Source of the DNA: a virus
Direction: 5' to 3' (one strand)
Virus record (IMG/VR): IMGVR_UViG_3300042519_001936
Location: 1-36,760 of that record
Length of the DNA: 36,760 nucleotides
Notes under the pieces: generated by a model
What the model was told of the DNA's origin: nothing
The model's input: only the letters and a program-made list of their open reading frames with translations
The model's database searches: none
In this document: positions 13,993 to 20,883 of the stretch, piece after piece
Numbering within the stretch: the first letter of the stretch is position 1
Layout: the number at the start of each line of letters is the position of its first letter
Made by a program: the position numbers and the translations under genes

Positions 13993-16385
13993 CAAATGCC
14001 GATCTAGTAATGCGACAAAAAGATCTTCCCGTCGACGGAAGCATTATAAGTTACGAACAAAAACGAGAATTATCACTTGCGTTAGACGCGGTATTAAGTA
14101 AAAACGTAGACGGCGAGGTAGTAGAGCTTGGTTGTTATGTTGGAGAATCCAGTAAAATATTACGTCGGACGCTCGACATAACCAAATCAGATAAGCGACT
14201 ACATGTGTATGACTCGTTCGAGGGATTGCCCCCGCTACATGATTGCGAAAAAAATTGTGGGTGGAAGCCGGGTACATTGAATACTACAGAAGATGTGCTC
14301 GTCAAAAATTTCCAAAGAAACGGACTAGAACCCCCGATCATTTGTAAAGGGTGGTTCAAGGATATACCAGACGACAAGCTTCCACAGCAAATTTGTTTCG
14401 CCTTTTTGGACGGAGATTTCTATGATTCTATTTACGACAGCTTAATAAAAATTTATGACCGGGTAGTTAACGGTGGAATTGTGTTATTTCACGATTATGG
14501 GAGAGCAGACCTACCGGGAGTAGAAACCGCCGTAAAAAATTTCTTCGAATCGAGGAATATAAAAATTAATCCAAAGAAGCATTGCGAGCAACTGTGGTCT
14601 ATTACAAAAGGCACAGAAAACGCAGAACACGAAAAAATCGAAGTAATTAAGGTAGAAGAAGTTAAAAATATTATAAGTACATCACAATCTATGCATAGCA
14701 CTACACTAGTCACCGGCTTATTTGATTTGAAGCGCGGAGAATTGGACACCGGATTCAAGCGTCCATTTTCTCAATATCTCATGCATTTTGAGCGGCTACT
14801 AAAGGCGTGCAAGGATACTCCAATGCTGGTTTACGTAGACAAGGAGCATGAACAGTTTGTGTTAAAAGCGCGGGAAGGATCGGTCGGCACAGACATTCGA
14901 TTCAGAACCGCCGAAGAATTTAAAACGTGGTTTCCATTTTATAACAAGGTAAATGAAATAAGACAAAAACCGGAATGGTATAATCAGGCAGGGTGGCTCG
15001 CTGAATCCACACAGGCTCGCTTGGATTTATATAATCCACTCGTCATGAGCAAGATGTTTATGCTTCACGACGCGTCAATTTTTAATCCGTTTGATACTGA
15101 CAATTTTTGTTGGATAGACGCCGGATTGACGCAGACAGTGCATCCGGGATATTTTAGTCACGACAAAGTAATAGAGCGACTGGACCCACTATTACAAAAA
15201 TTCTTGTTTGTTTGCTACCCGTACGAATCTAACGCGGAAATACATGGATTCACGGCGGATGCGATGAACAAATACGCCAACGCGAAAGTCAATCGGGTTG
15301 CTAGAGGCGGATTTTTCGGGGGAAGTAAAAAGGCAATATCTCAGGTCAATACTGTATATTATAGCCTGTTGAATGAAACATTGAATGCTGGTTATATGGG
15401 CACGGAAGAAAGTGTGTTCAGCCTTATTACATATTTGAATCCAGAGCTTACGAACATAGAGATGATTGACGGCAATGGATTTATTTCTACGTTCTTTGAG
15501 CGGGTAAAGAAGATGCCAATCCCGAAGAAAGAAGTATTAATTTCTAAGAGCGACGTACCAGAAGGTGCGGAATACTTTCAGAGTGAAGAAGAAGTCGCGA
15601 TGAATAAAGAGGGCAAGGGCGTTTACTTATACATTACATGTTTTAACTATCCTCAACAGCTTCAAATGCTGTTGGATTCATTCGAAAAATCTAATCCGGA
15701 GCTATTGTCTCAAACTACAAAATTCTTGATTGACAACAGCGTCGATGAAACGGTTTTCCCCAAGTTTGACGAGATTGCTAAAAAGTATGGTTTCACGGTG
15801 ATTAGAAAAGGCAATCTTGGGGTGTGTGGGGCTAGGCAGTGGGCCGCGCAACACTTTCATGATAACAAAGGAAAATACATTCTTTGGTTCGAGGACGATA
15901 TGTTAATGGAACCAGAAAACAAGCTATGTAAGAATGGATTGAACATGCATTGCGACAATTGGTTGGACAAATGCATTAAAATTGTCGAGGAAGAAAAATT
16001 AGATTTCTTGAAGATTTCATTTTCTGAGTTTTTTGGGGATCATCACAAGCAGTGGAGTTGGCACAATGTTCCACAGGCAGTTAAAAATAAATACTTTCCG
16101 GACGGTAAATGTAGAATGAAATGGAAAGAGTCAGGATGTATTGATGGGTTGAGTTATTTGATCGGGCAGGTATATTACAGCAACTGGCCTAGTTGCGTGT
16201 CAAGAGCAGGGAACTGGAAGATATTTTTAGAAACTGTTTATGCTAGTCCATTTGAGCAGACAATGATGAGCGCAGCATTCCAATTGTCTATGAAAGGGCG
16301 ATTGCGGTCGGCGGTTCTTATGTCGAGTTTGGTCAATCACAATCGAGTTCATCATTACGACCGGGCCATTCGTAAAGAAGTTTAA
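13989..16385 (+). CDS. Three-domain fusion: TylF-like methyltransferase, HtrL-like domain, GT2-like glycosyltransferase
   Basis: 798 residues from the ATG at 13989 (ATGA overlap); a TTG at 13974 is rejected. Domain 1 (~20-210) is TylF/MycF-like, with ELGCYVGESS, HVYDSFEGLP, FAFLDGDFYDS and LFHDYGRADLPGV. Domain 2 (~235-510) resembles the HtrL/YibB (WlaTC) family, with TTLVTGLFDLKRGE, YNPLVMSKMFML and FCWIDAGLTQ. Domain 3 (~543-798) resembles a GT-A/GT2 enzyme, with VYLYITCFNYPQQLQMLLDS, NLGVCGARQW and WFEDDM (E635-D636-D637). The fusion implies sequential methyl and sugar transfer by one polypeptide. It ends the cassette; a 55-nt gap follows. Confidence 0.82.
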   Translation: MTNADLVMRQKDLPVDGSIISYEQKRELSLALDAVLSKNVDGEVVELGCYVGESSKILRRTLDITKSDKRLHVYDSFEGLPPLHDCEKNCGWKPGTLNTTEDVLVKNFQRNGLEPPIICKGWFKDIPDDKLPQQICFAFLDGDFYDSIYDSLIKIYDRVVNGGIVLFHDYGRADLPGVETAVKNFFESRNIKINPKKHCEQLWSITKGTENAEHEKIEVIKVEEVKNIISTSQSMHSTTLVTGLFDLKRGELDTGFKRPFSQYLMHFERLLKACKDTPMLVYVDKEHEQFVLKAREGSVGTDIRFRTAEEFKTWFPFYNKVNEIRQKPEWYNQAGWLAESTQARLDLYNPLVMSKMFMLHDASIFNPFDTDNFCWIDAGLTQTVHPGYFSHDKVIERLDPLLQKFLFVCYPYESNAEIHGFTADAMNKYANAKVNRVARGGFFGGSKKAISQVNTVYYSLLNETLNAGYMGTEESVFSLITYLNPELTNIEMIDGNGFISTFFERVKKMPIPKKEVLISKSDVPEGAEYFQSEEEVAMNKEGKGVYLYITCFNYPQQLQMLLDSFEKSNPELLSQTTKFLIDNSVDETVFPKFDEIAKKYGFTVIRKGNLGVCGARQWAAQHFHDNKGKYILWFEDDMLMEPENKLCKNGLNMHCDNWLDKCIKIVEEEKLDFLKISFSEFFGDHHKQWSWHNVPQAVKNKYFPDGKCRMKWKESGCIDGLSYLIGQVYYSNWPSCVSRAGNWKIFLETVYASPFEQTMMSAAFQLSMKGRLRSAVLMSSLVNHNRVHHYDRAIRKEV

Positions 16386-16440
16386 GTTTTTATAAGTTGA
16401 CAAACCCCGTAACACGTGTAGTGTGTTGGGACGAATTCTT

Positions 16441-17118
16441 ATGAATAAAAAGTTAAACAATGAATTAGATTTGACAGAAAAGCAAGTTCAGGAAAACTAT
16501 GAATATTTTCTTGAATTTTTAAATGAAAAGTTCTCCGGTGAACGCTTGAAGGGATTGCTAACGATGTATGCCGAGGAAAACCTTGGGTTACAGTTGGCTA
16601 CCGCCCCCGCGTCTGGGAAAAAGACATATCACTATGCCCATACAGGTGGATACCTTCAACACGTGATGGATGTTGAGTTGGCAAGCCGGGGAGTTCAAAA
16701 AGTTTATACCACAATCAAGGGCGAAATTGATTACACCGAGGAAGAACGCATCATGGCCGCGCTGCACCACGATCTTGGTAAGTTGGGGGATGAGACTGGT
16801 GCATATTATCTCCCTAACACGGAGCAGTGGTCTATCGACAAGCAGGGATTGATTTTCAAACACAACACAAAGGCTCAATTCTGGAAAGTCGCGGATAGGG
16901 CGCTATACAATTTACAACGGTTTGGGATCGTGTTGACTTGGAAGGAAGTATTAGCAATTAAGTTGGCAGACGGACTTTACGACGAAGCTGCCGAGTTTTA
17001 TCTCAAGACGTACGACCCAGAAAAGGGACTAAAAACCAATCTTCCACGCATCATTCACGTTGCCGATTACTTGGCCTGCAACGCGGAAAACGACATTTAC
17101 AAGCGCGAAAAAGTATAA
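16441..17118 (+). CDS. HD-domain phosphohydrolase-like protein
   Basis: 225 residues from the ATG at 16441; a GTG at 16423 is an alternative. The HD-superfamily metal quartet is visible: H74 (GGYLQHVMDV), H110-D111 (ALHHDLGK) and D209 (HVADYLA). HD proteins hydrolyse phosphate esters of nucleotides or nucleic acids. The relaxed active site and size resemble small phage HD proteins. The substrate is unknown; a nucleotide or cyclic-nucleotide role is possible. A TTGACA at 16397 with a poor -10 lies upstream. The gene is followed by hairpins at 17129 and 17235. Confidence 0.85.
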   Translation: MNKKLNNELDLTEKQVQENYEYFLEFLNEKFSGERLKGLLTMYAEENLGLQLATAPASGKKTYHYAHTGGYLQHVMDVELASRGVQKVYTTIKGEIDYTEEERIMAALHHDLGKLGDETGAYYLPNTEQWSIDKQGLIFKHNTKAQFWKVADRALYNLQRFGIVLTWKEVLAIKLADGLYDEAAEFYLKTYDPEKGLKTNLPRIIHVADYLACNAENDIYKREKV

Positions 17119-17128
17119 ACTTCTTGAC

Positions 17129-17159
17129 AAGACTCCGGATTTATGTATCGTGGAGTCTT
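17129..17159 (+). other. 8-bp stem-loop after the HD gene
   Basis: AAGACTCC (17129-17136) pairs perfectly with GGAGTCTT (17152-17159) across a 15-nt loop. It is not followed by a T-run, so it is not an ordinary terminator. It overlaps a TTGACA at 17124. Confidence 0.5.
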
Positions 17160-17260
17160 CTAAACGAGGATGTTTCGGCCTCATTAAATCCCCGAAACTG
17201 GTGGAGGACGTTCAATCAAGAACAGTCCCTAACTCAGCCCCCGAAATCGGGGGCTGTTTT
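17152..17260 (+). ncRNA. Possible small RNA in a gene-free gap
   Basis: The 156-nt gap 17119-17274 holds a TTGACA (17124-17129), a weak TATCGT 16 nt on, an internal GAGG...CCTC hairpin and a strong terminator at 17235-17260. That arrangement could produce an RNA of about 100 nt. No known RNA family is recognised and no good reading frame is present. The gap could instead be only the 3' end of the HD transcript. Confidence 0.3.
17235..17260 (+). terminator. Rho-independent terminator
   Basis: CAGCCCCCG (17235-17243) pairs with CGGGGGCTG (17248-17256), a GC-rich stem with a short loop, followed directly by TTTT. It lies 15 nt before the start codon of the next gene, so it insulates that gene. 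Confidence 0.92.
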
Positions 17261-17261
17261 A

Positions 17262-17269
17262 TATTTATA
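17262..17269 (+). promoter_or_regulatory. TATTTATA octamer before the membrane-protein gene
   Basis: Exact TATTTATA, only 5 nt before the ATG at 17275 and directly after a terminator. A promoter -10 here would give a leaderless or start-proximal message. Confidence 0.45.
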
Positions 17270-17274
17270 TTGAA

Positions 17275-18429
17275 ATGAACATTAAAGAGAATTTATTTCA
17301 ATACATACTCGGGATTTCCGCACTCTTTGTGGCGGCGATTGCTGCTTTCTTTAGCATCGCCGGAATTGGTATGTTGTTTTCTGGTGCGTATATATCAACG
17401 GTAATTATGGCCACTTCCTTGGAAGCAGGTAAAATAGTTGCCACTTCCTTTTTATATAGATATTGGAAGAAAATTGCTAATTGGCTGCGTGTATATTTGT
17501 GCGTGGCCGTCTTTGTGCTCATGGCTATAACGTCTATGGGTATTTTTGGATGGTTAACGTCAGCATATCAGGCGTCCGCGATAGAATATGAAATTTCACA
17601 ACAACGGACTACCGCGCTCGTTGAACAAAGAAAATTGGTGCAAACTCAAGCAGATTTAGCTAAACAGCGAATTGACTTGATGTTAAGCATACGAACTGAC
17701 CAAGAAAAACGGCTGAACGAGGCACTTGGAAATCCCGTGTTATCGAGGAATCCCACCGCACTTAGACAAGTACAAGAACAGAATATAGACTTAATAAAGC
17801 GGACTGACGCCGATTTAACAGAGGAAAAGAAGAAATATTCGGATACCGTAACCGAGCTTAGTAACGCCGATAAACAAATATTAGAATCAAAGGTTCAGAC
17901 GGGAAAAACAAAGGATATAATCACGTTTAAATTCGTAGCAGACGCGTTGGGACTGGACATGCAAACCACAGTCAAATGGTTTATAATCGTCATTATCGTC
18001 GTGTTTGACCCCCTCGCGCTGAGTCTGATCCTTGCCTATAACATTGTGTTGTATGGTGACAAGAAGGACGGGCCATTGCCTTTGAAGCCCATCGAGGTTT
18101 TGCCTGTACCGACTATCCCGGTCGAAATAGCTGTGCCCACGTCTGTAATAACACCGGTAGTTGAGGAAGTAGCCGTGCCCACGTCTGTAATAACACCGGT
18201 AGTTGAGGAAGTGAAATACGAGGCAGCGGTTTTGGCACCGGAAATTCCGGTGCCACCCGCCCCCGCTCCCGACGTGCCGCCTCCGGTCGAAGTGGCAATC
18301 GTTCAATCGACCCCGGCTGATCCAACCCCACCACCGGCCAAAGTTGATATAAAAACAATTCTTCCCGAACCCCCACGGCAATTACCGTACATGCGACCAA
18401 GCGAAGTATACAACGCACCAACGAGATAA
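17275..18429 (+). CDS. Membrane protein with coiled coil and Pro-rich tail
   Basis: 384 residues. Hydrophobic segments lie at ~10-48 (one or two spans), ~70-98 and ~233-260. Residues ~101-215 are a charged heptad-like coiled coil (QQRTTALVEQRKL and onward). Residues ~265-384 are rich in Pro and Val and probably extended. The LEAGKIVATSFLYRYWKK and FDPLALSLILAYN segments recur in uncharacterised membrane proteins of large T4-like phages. It could span the inner membrane and affect lysis, superinfection or membrane takeover, but nothing here decides. A tandem duplication is present in the tail. Confidence 0.75.
   Translation: MNIKENLFQYILGISALFVAAIAAFFSIAGIGMLFSGAYISTVIMATSLEAGKIVATSFLYRYWKKIANWLRVYLCVAVFVLMAITSMGIFGWLTSAYQASAIEYEISQQRTTALVEQRKLVQTQADLAKQRIDLMLSIRTDQEKRLNEALGNPVLSRNPTALRQVQEQNIDLIKRTDADLTEEKKKYSDTVTELSNADKQILESKVQTGKTKDIITFKFVADALGLDMQTTVKWFIIVIIVVFDPLALSLILAYNIVLYGDKKDGPLPLKPIEVLPVPTIPVEIAVPTSVITPVVEEVAVPTSVITPVVEEVKYEAAVLAPEIPVPPAPAPDVPPPVEVAIVQSTPADPTPPPAKVDIKTILPEPPRQLPYMRPSEVYNAPTR
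18130..18213 (+). repeat. 42-nt tandem duplication in the Pro-rich tail
   Basis: Two adjacent 42-nt copies (18130-18171 and 18172-18213) encode AVPTSVITPVVEEV twice (residues 286-313). They differ at two positions, both synonymous third-codon changes, which indicates a recent duplication. Confidence 0.9.
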
Positions 18430-18442
18430 TCTTTATTATATA

Positions 18443-18470
18443 TTGACAAATGTAAAATTAAATATATATA
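18443..18470 (+). promoter_or_regulatory. Putative sigma70-type promoter for the deformylase gene
   Basis: TTGACA (18443-18448) is followed after 16 nt by TATATA (18465-18470), giving a start near 18477 and a leader of about 27 nt before the ATG at 18504. It is the best consensus match in the window. An 18-nt spacing to an overlapping TATATA is also possible. Confidence 0.6.
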
Positions 18471-18503
18471 TGTGCAATTGATGATTCAATTATCACATAA
18501 AAT

Positions 18504-19118
18504 ATGAGTTACAAAATTGTTAAGAATAAAGATTTCTTGCACAAAAAGACCGAACCGGTCACTTCTGTCGAAGAAGGCCAAGAAATAGCAAATAAGTTAA
18601 TACAGGCTTTAGACGAATTAAAATTCGGCCTCGGCCTTTCCGCCAATCAAATAGGAATACAAAAAAGTGTATCGGTAATAAGGGTTAAAAAAGACATGCC
18701 CCCGATTATATTGATGAATCCAGTAATATCGGAGGAGAGCAACGAAAAAATAGTATATGTAGAGGGGTGTGTAAGTTTGCCCGGGAAACAAACAAAAACA
18801 GTTCGAAGCCTGAAAATTCAAGTGTCGACTCTCAACCACGCGAATGTATTACCGTTTGGTCCCACCGCCGATCCGCTTACACAAGACTCAATTGCCAAAG
18901 ACTATGGAGTTTTAGAGTCCGTCTGCGTACAACACGAAATAGATCATTTACGTGGCGTGTTGATGATCGATGATGGAGTCAGATTCGTAGAAACTCCACT
19001 CCGGACCGTTAAACACGGCAGAAATGACAAGGTGATGGTAGAAAAAGATGGTGAAATGCAATATATAAAGTATAAGAAGGCATTGCATTTATTGAACGAA
19101 GGGTGGAAAATTAAATGA
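18504..19118 (+). CDS. def: Peptide deformylase
   Basis: 204 residues. All three deformylase motifs are present: GLGLSANQIG (42-51), EGCVSLPG (87-94, with metal ligand C89) and QHEIDHLRG (143-151, with ligands H144 and H148 and catalytic E145). The enzyme removes the formyl group from nascent N-terminal Met. Phage deformylases are known from cyanophages and other large phages, where they may sustain protein maturation during infection. Unlike many compact phage versions, this one has a C-terminal extension of about 45 residues after the catalytic helix. It has its own promoter candidate and is coupled by ATGA to the next small gene. Confidence 0.95.
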   Translation: MSYKIVKNKDFLHKKTEPVTSVEEGQEIANKLIQALDELKFGLGLSANQIGIQKSVSVIRVKKDMPPIILMNPVISEESNEKIVYVEGCVSLPGKQTKTVRSLKIQVSTLNHANVLPFGPTADPLTQDSIAKDYGVLESVCVQHEIDHLRGVLMIDDGVRFVETPLRTVKHGRNDKVMVEKDGEMQYIKYKKALHLLNEGWKIK

Positions 19119-19267
19119 AAAACGTCGATCCCGATAATTTAGAAGAGGCTGTAGAATTGTTGGAACATGCCTTGGACTCTCGTAGCTGGCCGTCCGTTGA
19201 GGACGCGCTGCTCATTTTAAAAGAAGAACTGGGACATGAGTCGGAAGAAACCCCTGACGAAGAATAA
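19115..19267 (+). CDS. Small acidic protein
   Basis: 50 residues. The ATG at 19115 overlaps the deformylase stop as ATGA, and the gene ends at TAA 19265-19267, 2 nt before the next start. It is very acidic, with helical segments (LEEAVELLEHAL, EDALLILKEELG) and a Glu-rich end. The family is not recognised. Tight packing and coupling support a real gene despite its size. Confidence 0.65.
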   Translation: MKNVDPDNLEEAVELLEHALDSRSWPSVEDALLILKEELGHESEETPDEE

Positions 19268-19269
19268 TT

Positions 19270-19551
19270 ATGATCTGGATTATATTGACAGTATTGTTTT
19301 TTGTGTGCACGACTGGGCTTGCCTACGCGTGCTACAACATGATAAAGAAAATAGAAGTATACGAAGAATGGCTGAGTCATTTTCGCGCTGAGATAGGTGA
19401 GGTGCATACCCGTCTCACGGACGTAGACAAGACCGGGTTGTTCGCGAGCACGGTGGATGAAAAGGGATTGTTTGAGAAGGACGACGACGTGGGCTTCGTG
19501 TTCTCAGAAATACTTAGGATTATAAAAGAGTTTGACGACAAGATCAAATAA
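19270..19551 (+). CDS. Small membrane-anchored protein
   Basis: 93 residues. Residues ~2-24 are one hydrophobic segment (IWIILTVLFFVCTTGLAYAC), followed by a charged helical domain. The C-terminal FEKDDDVGFVFSEILRIIKEF pattern occurs in short uncharacterised proteins of T4-like phages found near the late sigma gene. It is probably an inner-membrane-anchored cytoplasmic protein. Function unknown. Confidence 0.7.
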   Translation: MIWIILTVLFFVCTTGLAYACYNMIKKIEVYEEWLSHFRAEIGEVHTRLTDVDKTGLFASTVDEKGLFEKDDDVGFVFSEILRIIKEFDDKIK

Positions 19552-19554
19552 CAT

Positions 19555-20460
19555 ATGAAGAAAAAGAAACTTAGAGGCAGACCTAGAAAATCAAATATTA
19601 TTAAAAAACAACTCGATGTTAAAAAAATAATAAATAATAGCACTAGGAAAATCAACCGAGTAAAGACTCTAATTAAAGTTCCAAATACCACGGTGGTAGA
19701 AGCATTAAAACGACCGAGGGGGAGGCCAAAAGGAGCGAAAAACAAGACCAACGATCTTGCTGCACCACCAAAGGTCTCCAACATGTATTTTACATCGGAG
19801 ACCGAAGATGCAATTGTTGCGTATAATATATCAACAGATTTTAAAGAGAAGGATAAAATATACAACGAAAAAATTCAACCGGCATTTTTCAAAATTGCAG
19901 AAAATGTTTACAATACATTCAAATTTAGTTATGCTGATATGAGTCCATTGGAAATACAAAAACAAGCAATATCTCACATGGTGGCAAATATCGACAAGTA
20001 CGATAAACCCAAAGGTAGAGCATACAGCTATTTTAGCATCGTCGCTAAGAATTGGTTTATTCTAGACAACAATACGACATACAAACGATTTAAGAAGCAC
20101 GTAGAAATTTGTGAATCTGCCGGGGAGGCCGGTGAGTTCGTTGTTGAACCAGAACACCGAAAACAAGAAAGTGAGACACGAGAATTTATCAAACTGATGG
20201 TTGAGTATTGGGATAAAAATATTGGAAAGTTATTTACAAAAGAACGCGACCTAAGAATTGCGAATGCCGTGGTGGAAATATTCAGAAACGCCGACAGAAT
20301 TGACGTATTCAATAAAAAGGCTCTGTATTTGTATATACGAGAGATAGCCGACTGCCATACACAGAATATTACTAAAGTAATCAATAAAATGAAAGCTACC
20401 CAACACACCATAACCGAAGAGTATTTAAATTGTGGCAATATTGCCGGGACTAGGATTTAA
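19555..20460 (+). CDS. gp55: gp55-like late-transcription sigma factor with N-terminal AT-hooks
   Basis: 301 residues. Residues ~78-200 match the T4 gp55 type: YFTSETEDAIVAYN, then KIYNEKIQPAFFKIAENVYN, and AYSYFSIVAKNWFI (156-169), the sigma region 2-like core that contacts RNA polymerase and the -10 element. T4 gp55 is about 185 residues. Here an N-terminal extension of ~75 residues carries two AT-hook motifs, RGRPRK (7-12) and RPRGRPKG (53-60), and the C-terminus is also longer. The factor would direct late transcription of virion genes. The TATTTATA octamers upstream of those genes are candidate targets. The AT-hooks are unusual for this family. Confidence 0.88.
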   Translation: MKKKKLRGRPRKSNIIKKQLDVKKIINNSTRKINRVKTLIKVPNTTVVEALKRPRGRPKGAKNKTNDLAAPPKVSNMYFTSETEDAIVAYNISTDFKEKDKIYNEKIQPAFFKIAENVYNTFKFSYADMSPLEIQKQAISHMVANIDKYDKPKGRAYSYFSIVAKNWFILDNNTTYKRFKKHVEICESAGEAGEFVVEPEHRKQESETREFIKLMVEYWDKNIGKLFTKERDLRIANAVVEIFRNADRIDVFNKKALYLYIREIADCHTQNITKVINKMKATQHTITEEYLNCGNIAGTRI

Positions 20461-20477
20461 ATATATATTATAACGCC

Positions 20478-20485
20478 TATTTATA
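20478..20485 (+). promoter_or_regulatory. TATTTATA octamer 3 nt before a start codon
   Basis: Exact TATTTATA ending 3 nt before the ATG at 20489, in a 28-nt gap after the late sigma gene. Confidence 0.45.
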
Positions 20486-20488
20486 ACT

Positions 20489-20878
20489 ATGGAAAACGAC
20501 TACGAAATATTTAAAGGCAAAAACTTCTCGGACTTGTGCAAAGACATAGTTAAAAACTCCGAAGAAAAGAAAAATGCGCTAGATATTTTGATTATCGATT
20601 TAAAAGATATGATTAAAACCATCGAGAATGCGGTCATGGTTGTTCCATTATTGGAAAAATATTTCGAAGTCGGGGTAAGAAACGACGAACAATTAATTAA
20701 GCTCGCCGCGATTGTTCAGCGGTTGATGGTGGGAAAAACGGTAGATGGAGATGGTAGCGTTATTCTAACAGACGACGAGAAAAAACAGTTGATGACGGCA
20801 ATAGAAGAAAATACCGGTCAGAAGATTCCGGCGACAGCTAAGGACGCAATACAAGTAGTAGACAAAGAAAACGGCTAA
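20489..20878 (+). CDS. Conserved hypothetical T4-like phage protein
   Basis: 129 residues, mostly helical. The N-terminal FKGKNFSDLCKDIVKNSEEKK and the central YFEVGVRNDEQLIKLAAIVQR segments resemble an uncharacterised family placed just before the baseplate spike in marine T4-like phages. No catalytic motif is seen. It lies 5 nt before the spike gene and may assist baseplate assembly, by position only. Confidence 0.65.
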   Translation: MENDYEIFKGKNFSDLCKDIVKNSEEKKNALDILIIDLKDMIKTIENAVMVVPLLEKYFEVGVRNDEQLIKLAAIVQRLMVGKTVDGDGSVILTDDEKKQLMTAIEENTGQKIPATAKDAIQVVDKENG

Positions 20879-20883
20879 TTCCG

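Noticed and set aside
7650-16385. Cassette as a DNA-base glucosylation system of the T4 kind
   Set aside because: No alpha- or beta-glucosyltransferase of the T4 type and no hydroxymethylase is visible. The enzymes resemble protein, lipid or polysaccharide glycosyltransferases. It is not excluded if base-modification genes lie outside the window.
16397-16424. TTGACA followed by TAGTGT as a promoter for the HD gene
   Set aside because: The -10 matches only three of six bases; it is kept only as weak support in the promoter-class finding.
17190-17230. tRNA-like T-loop sequence GTTCAATC
   Set aside because: The flanking bases do not form a five-base-pair T-stem, and no acceptor or anticodon arm can be drawn around it.
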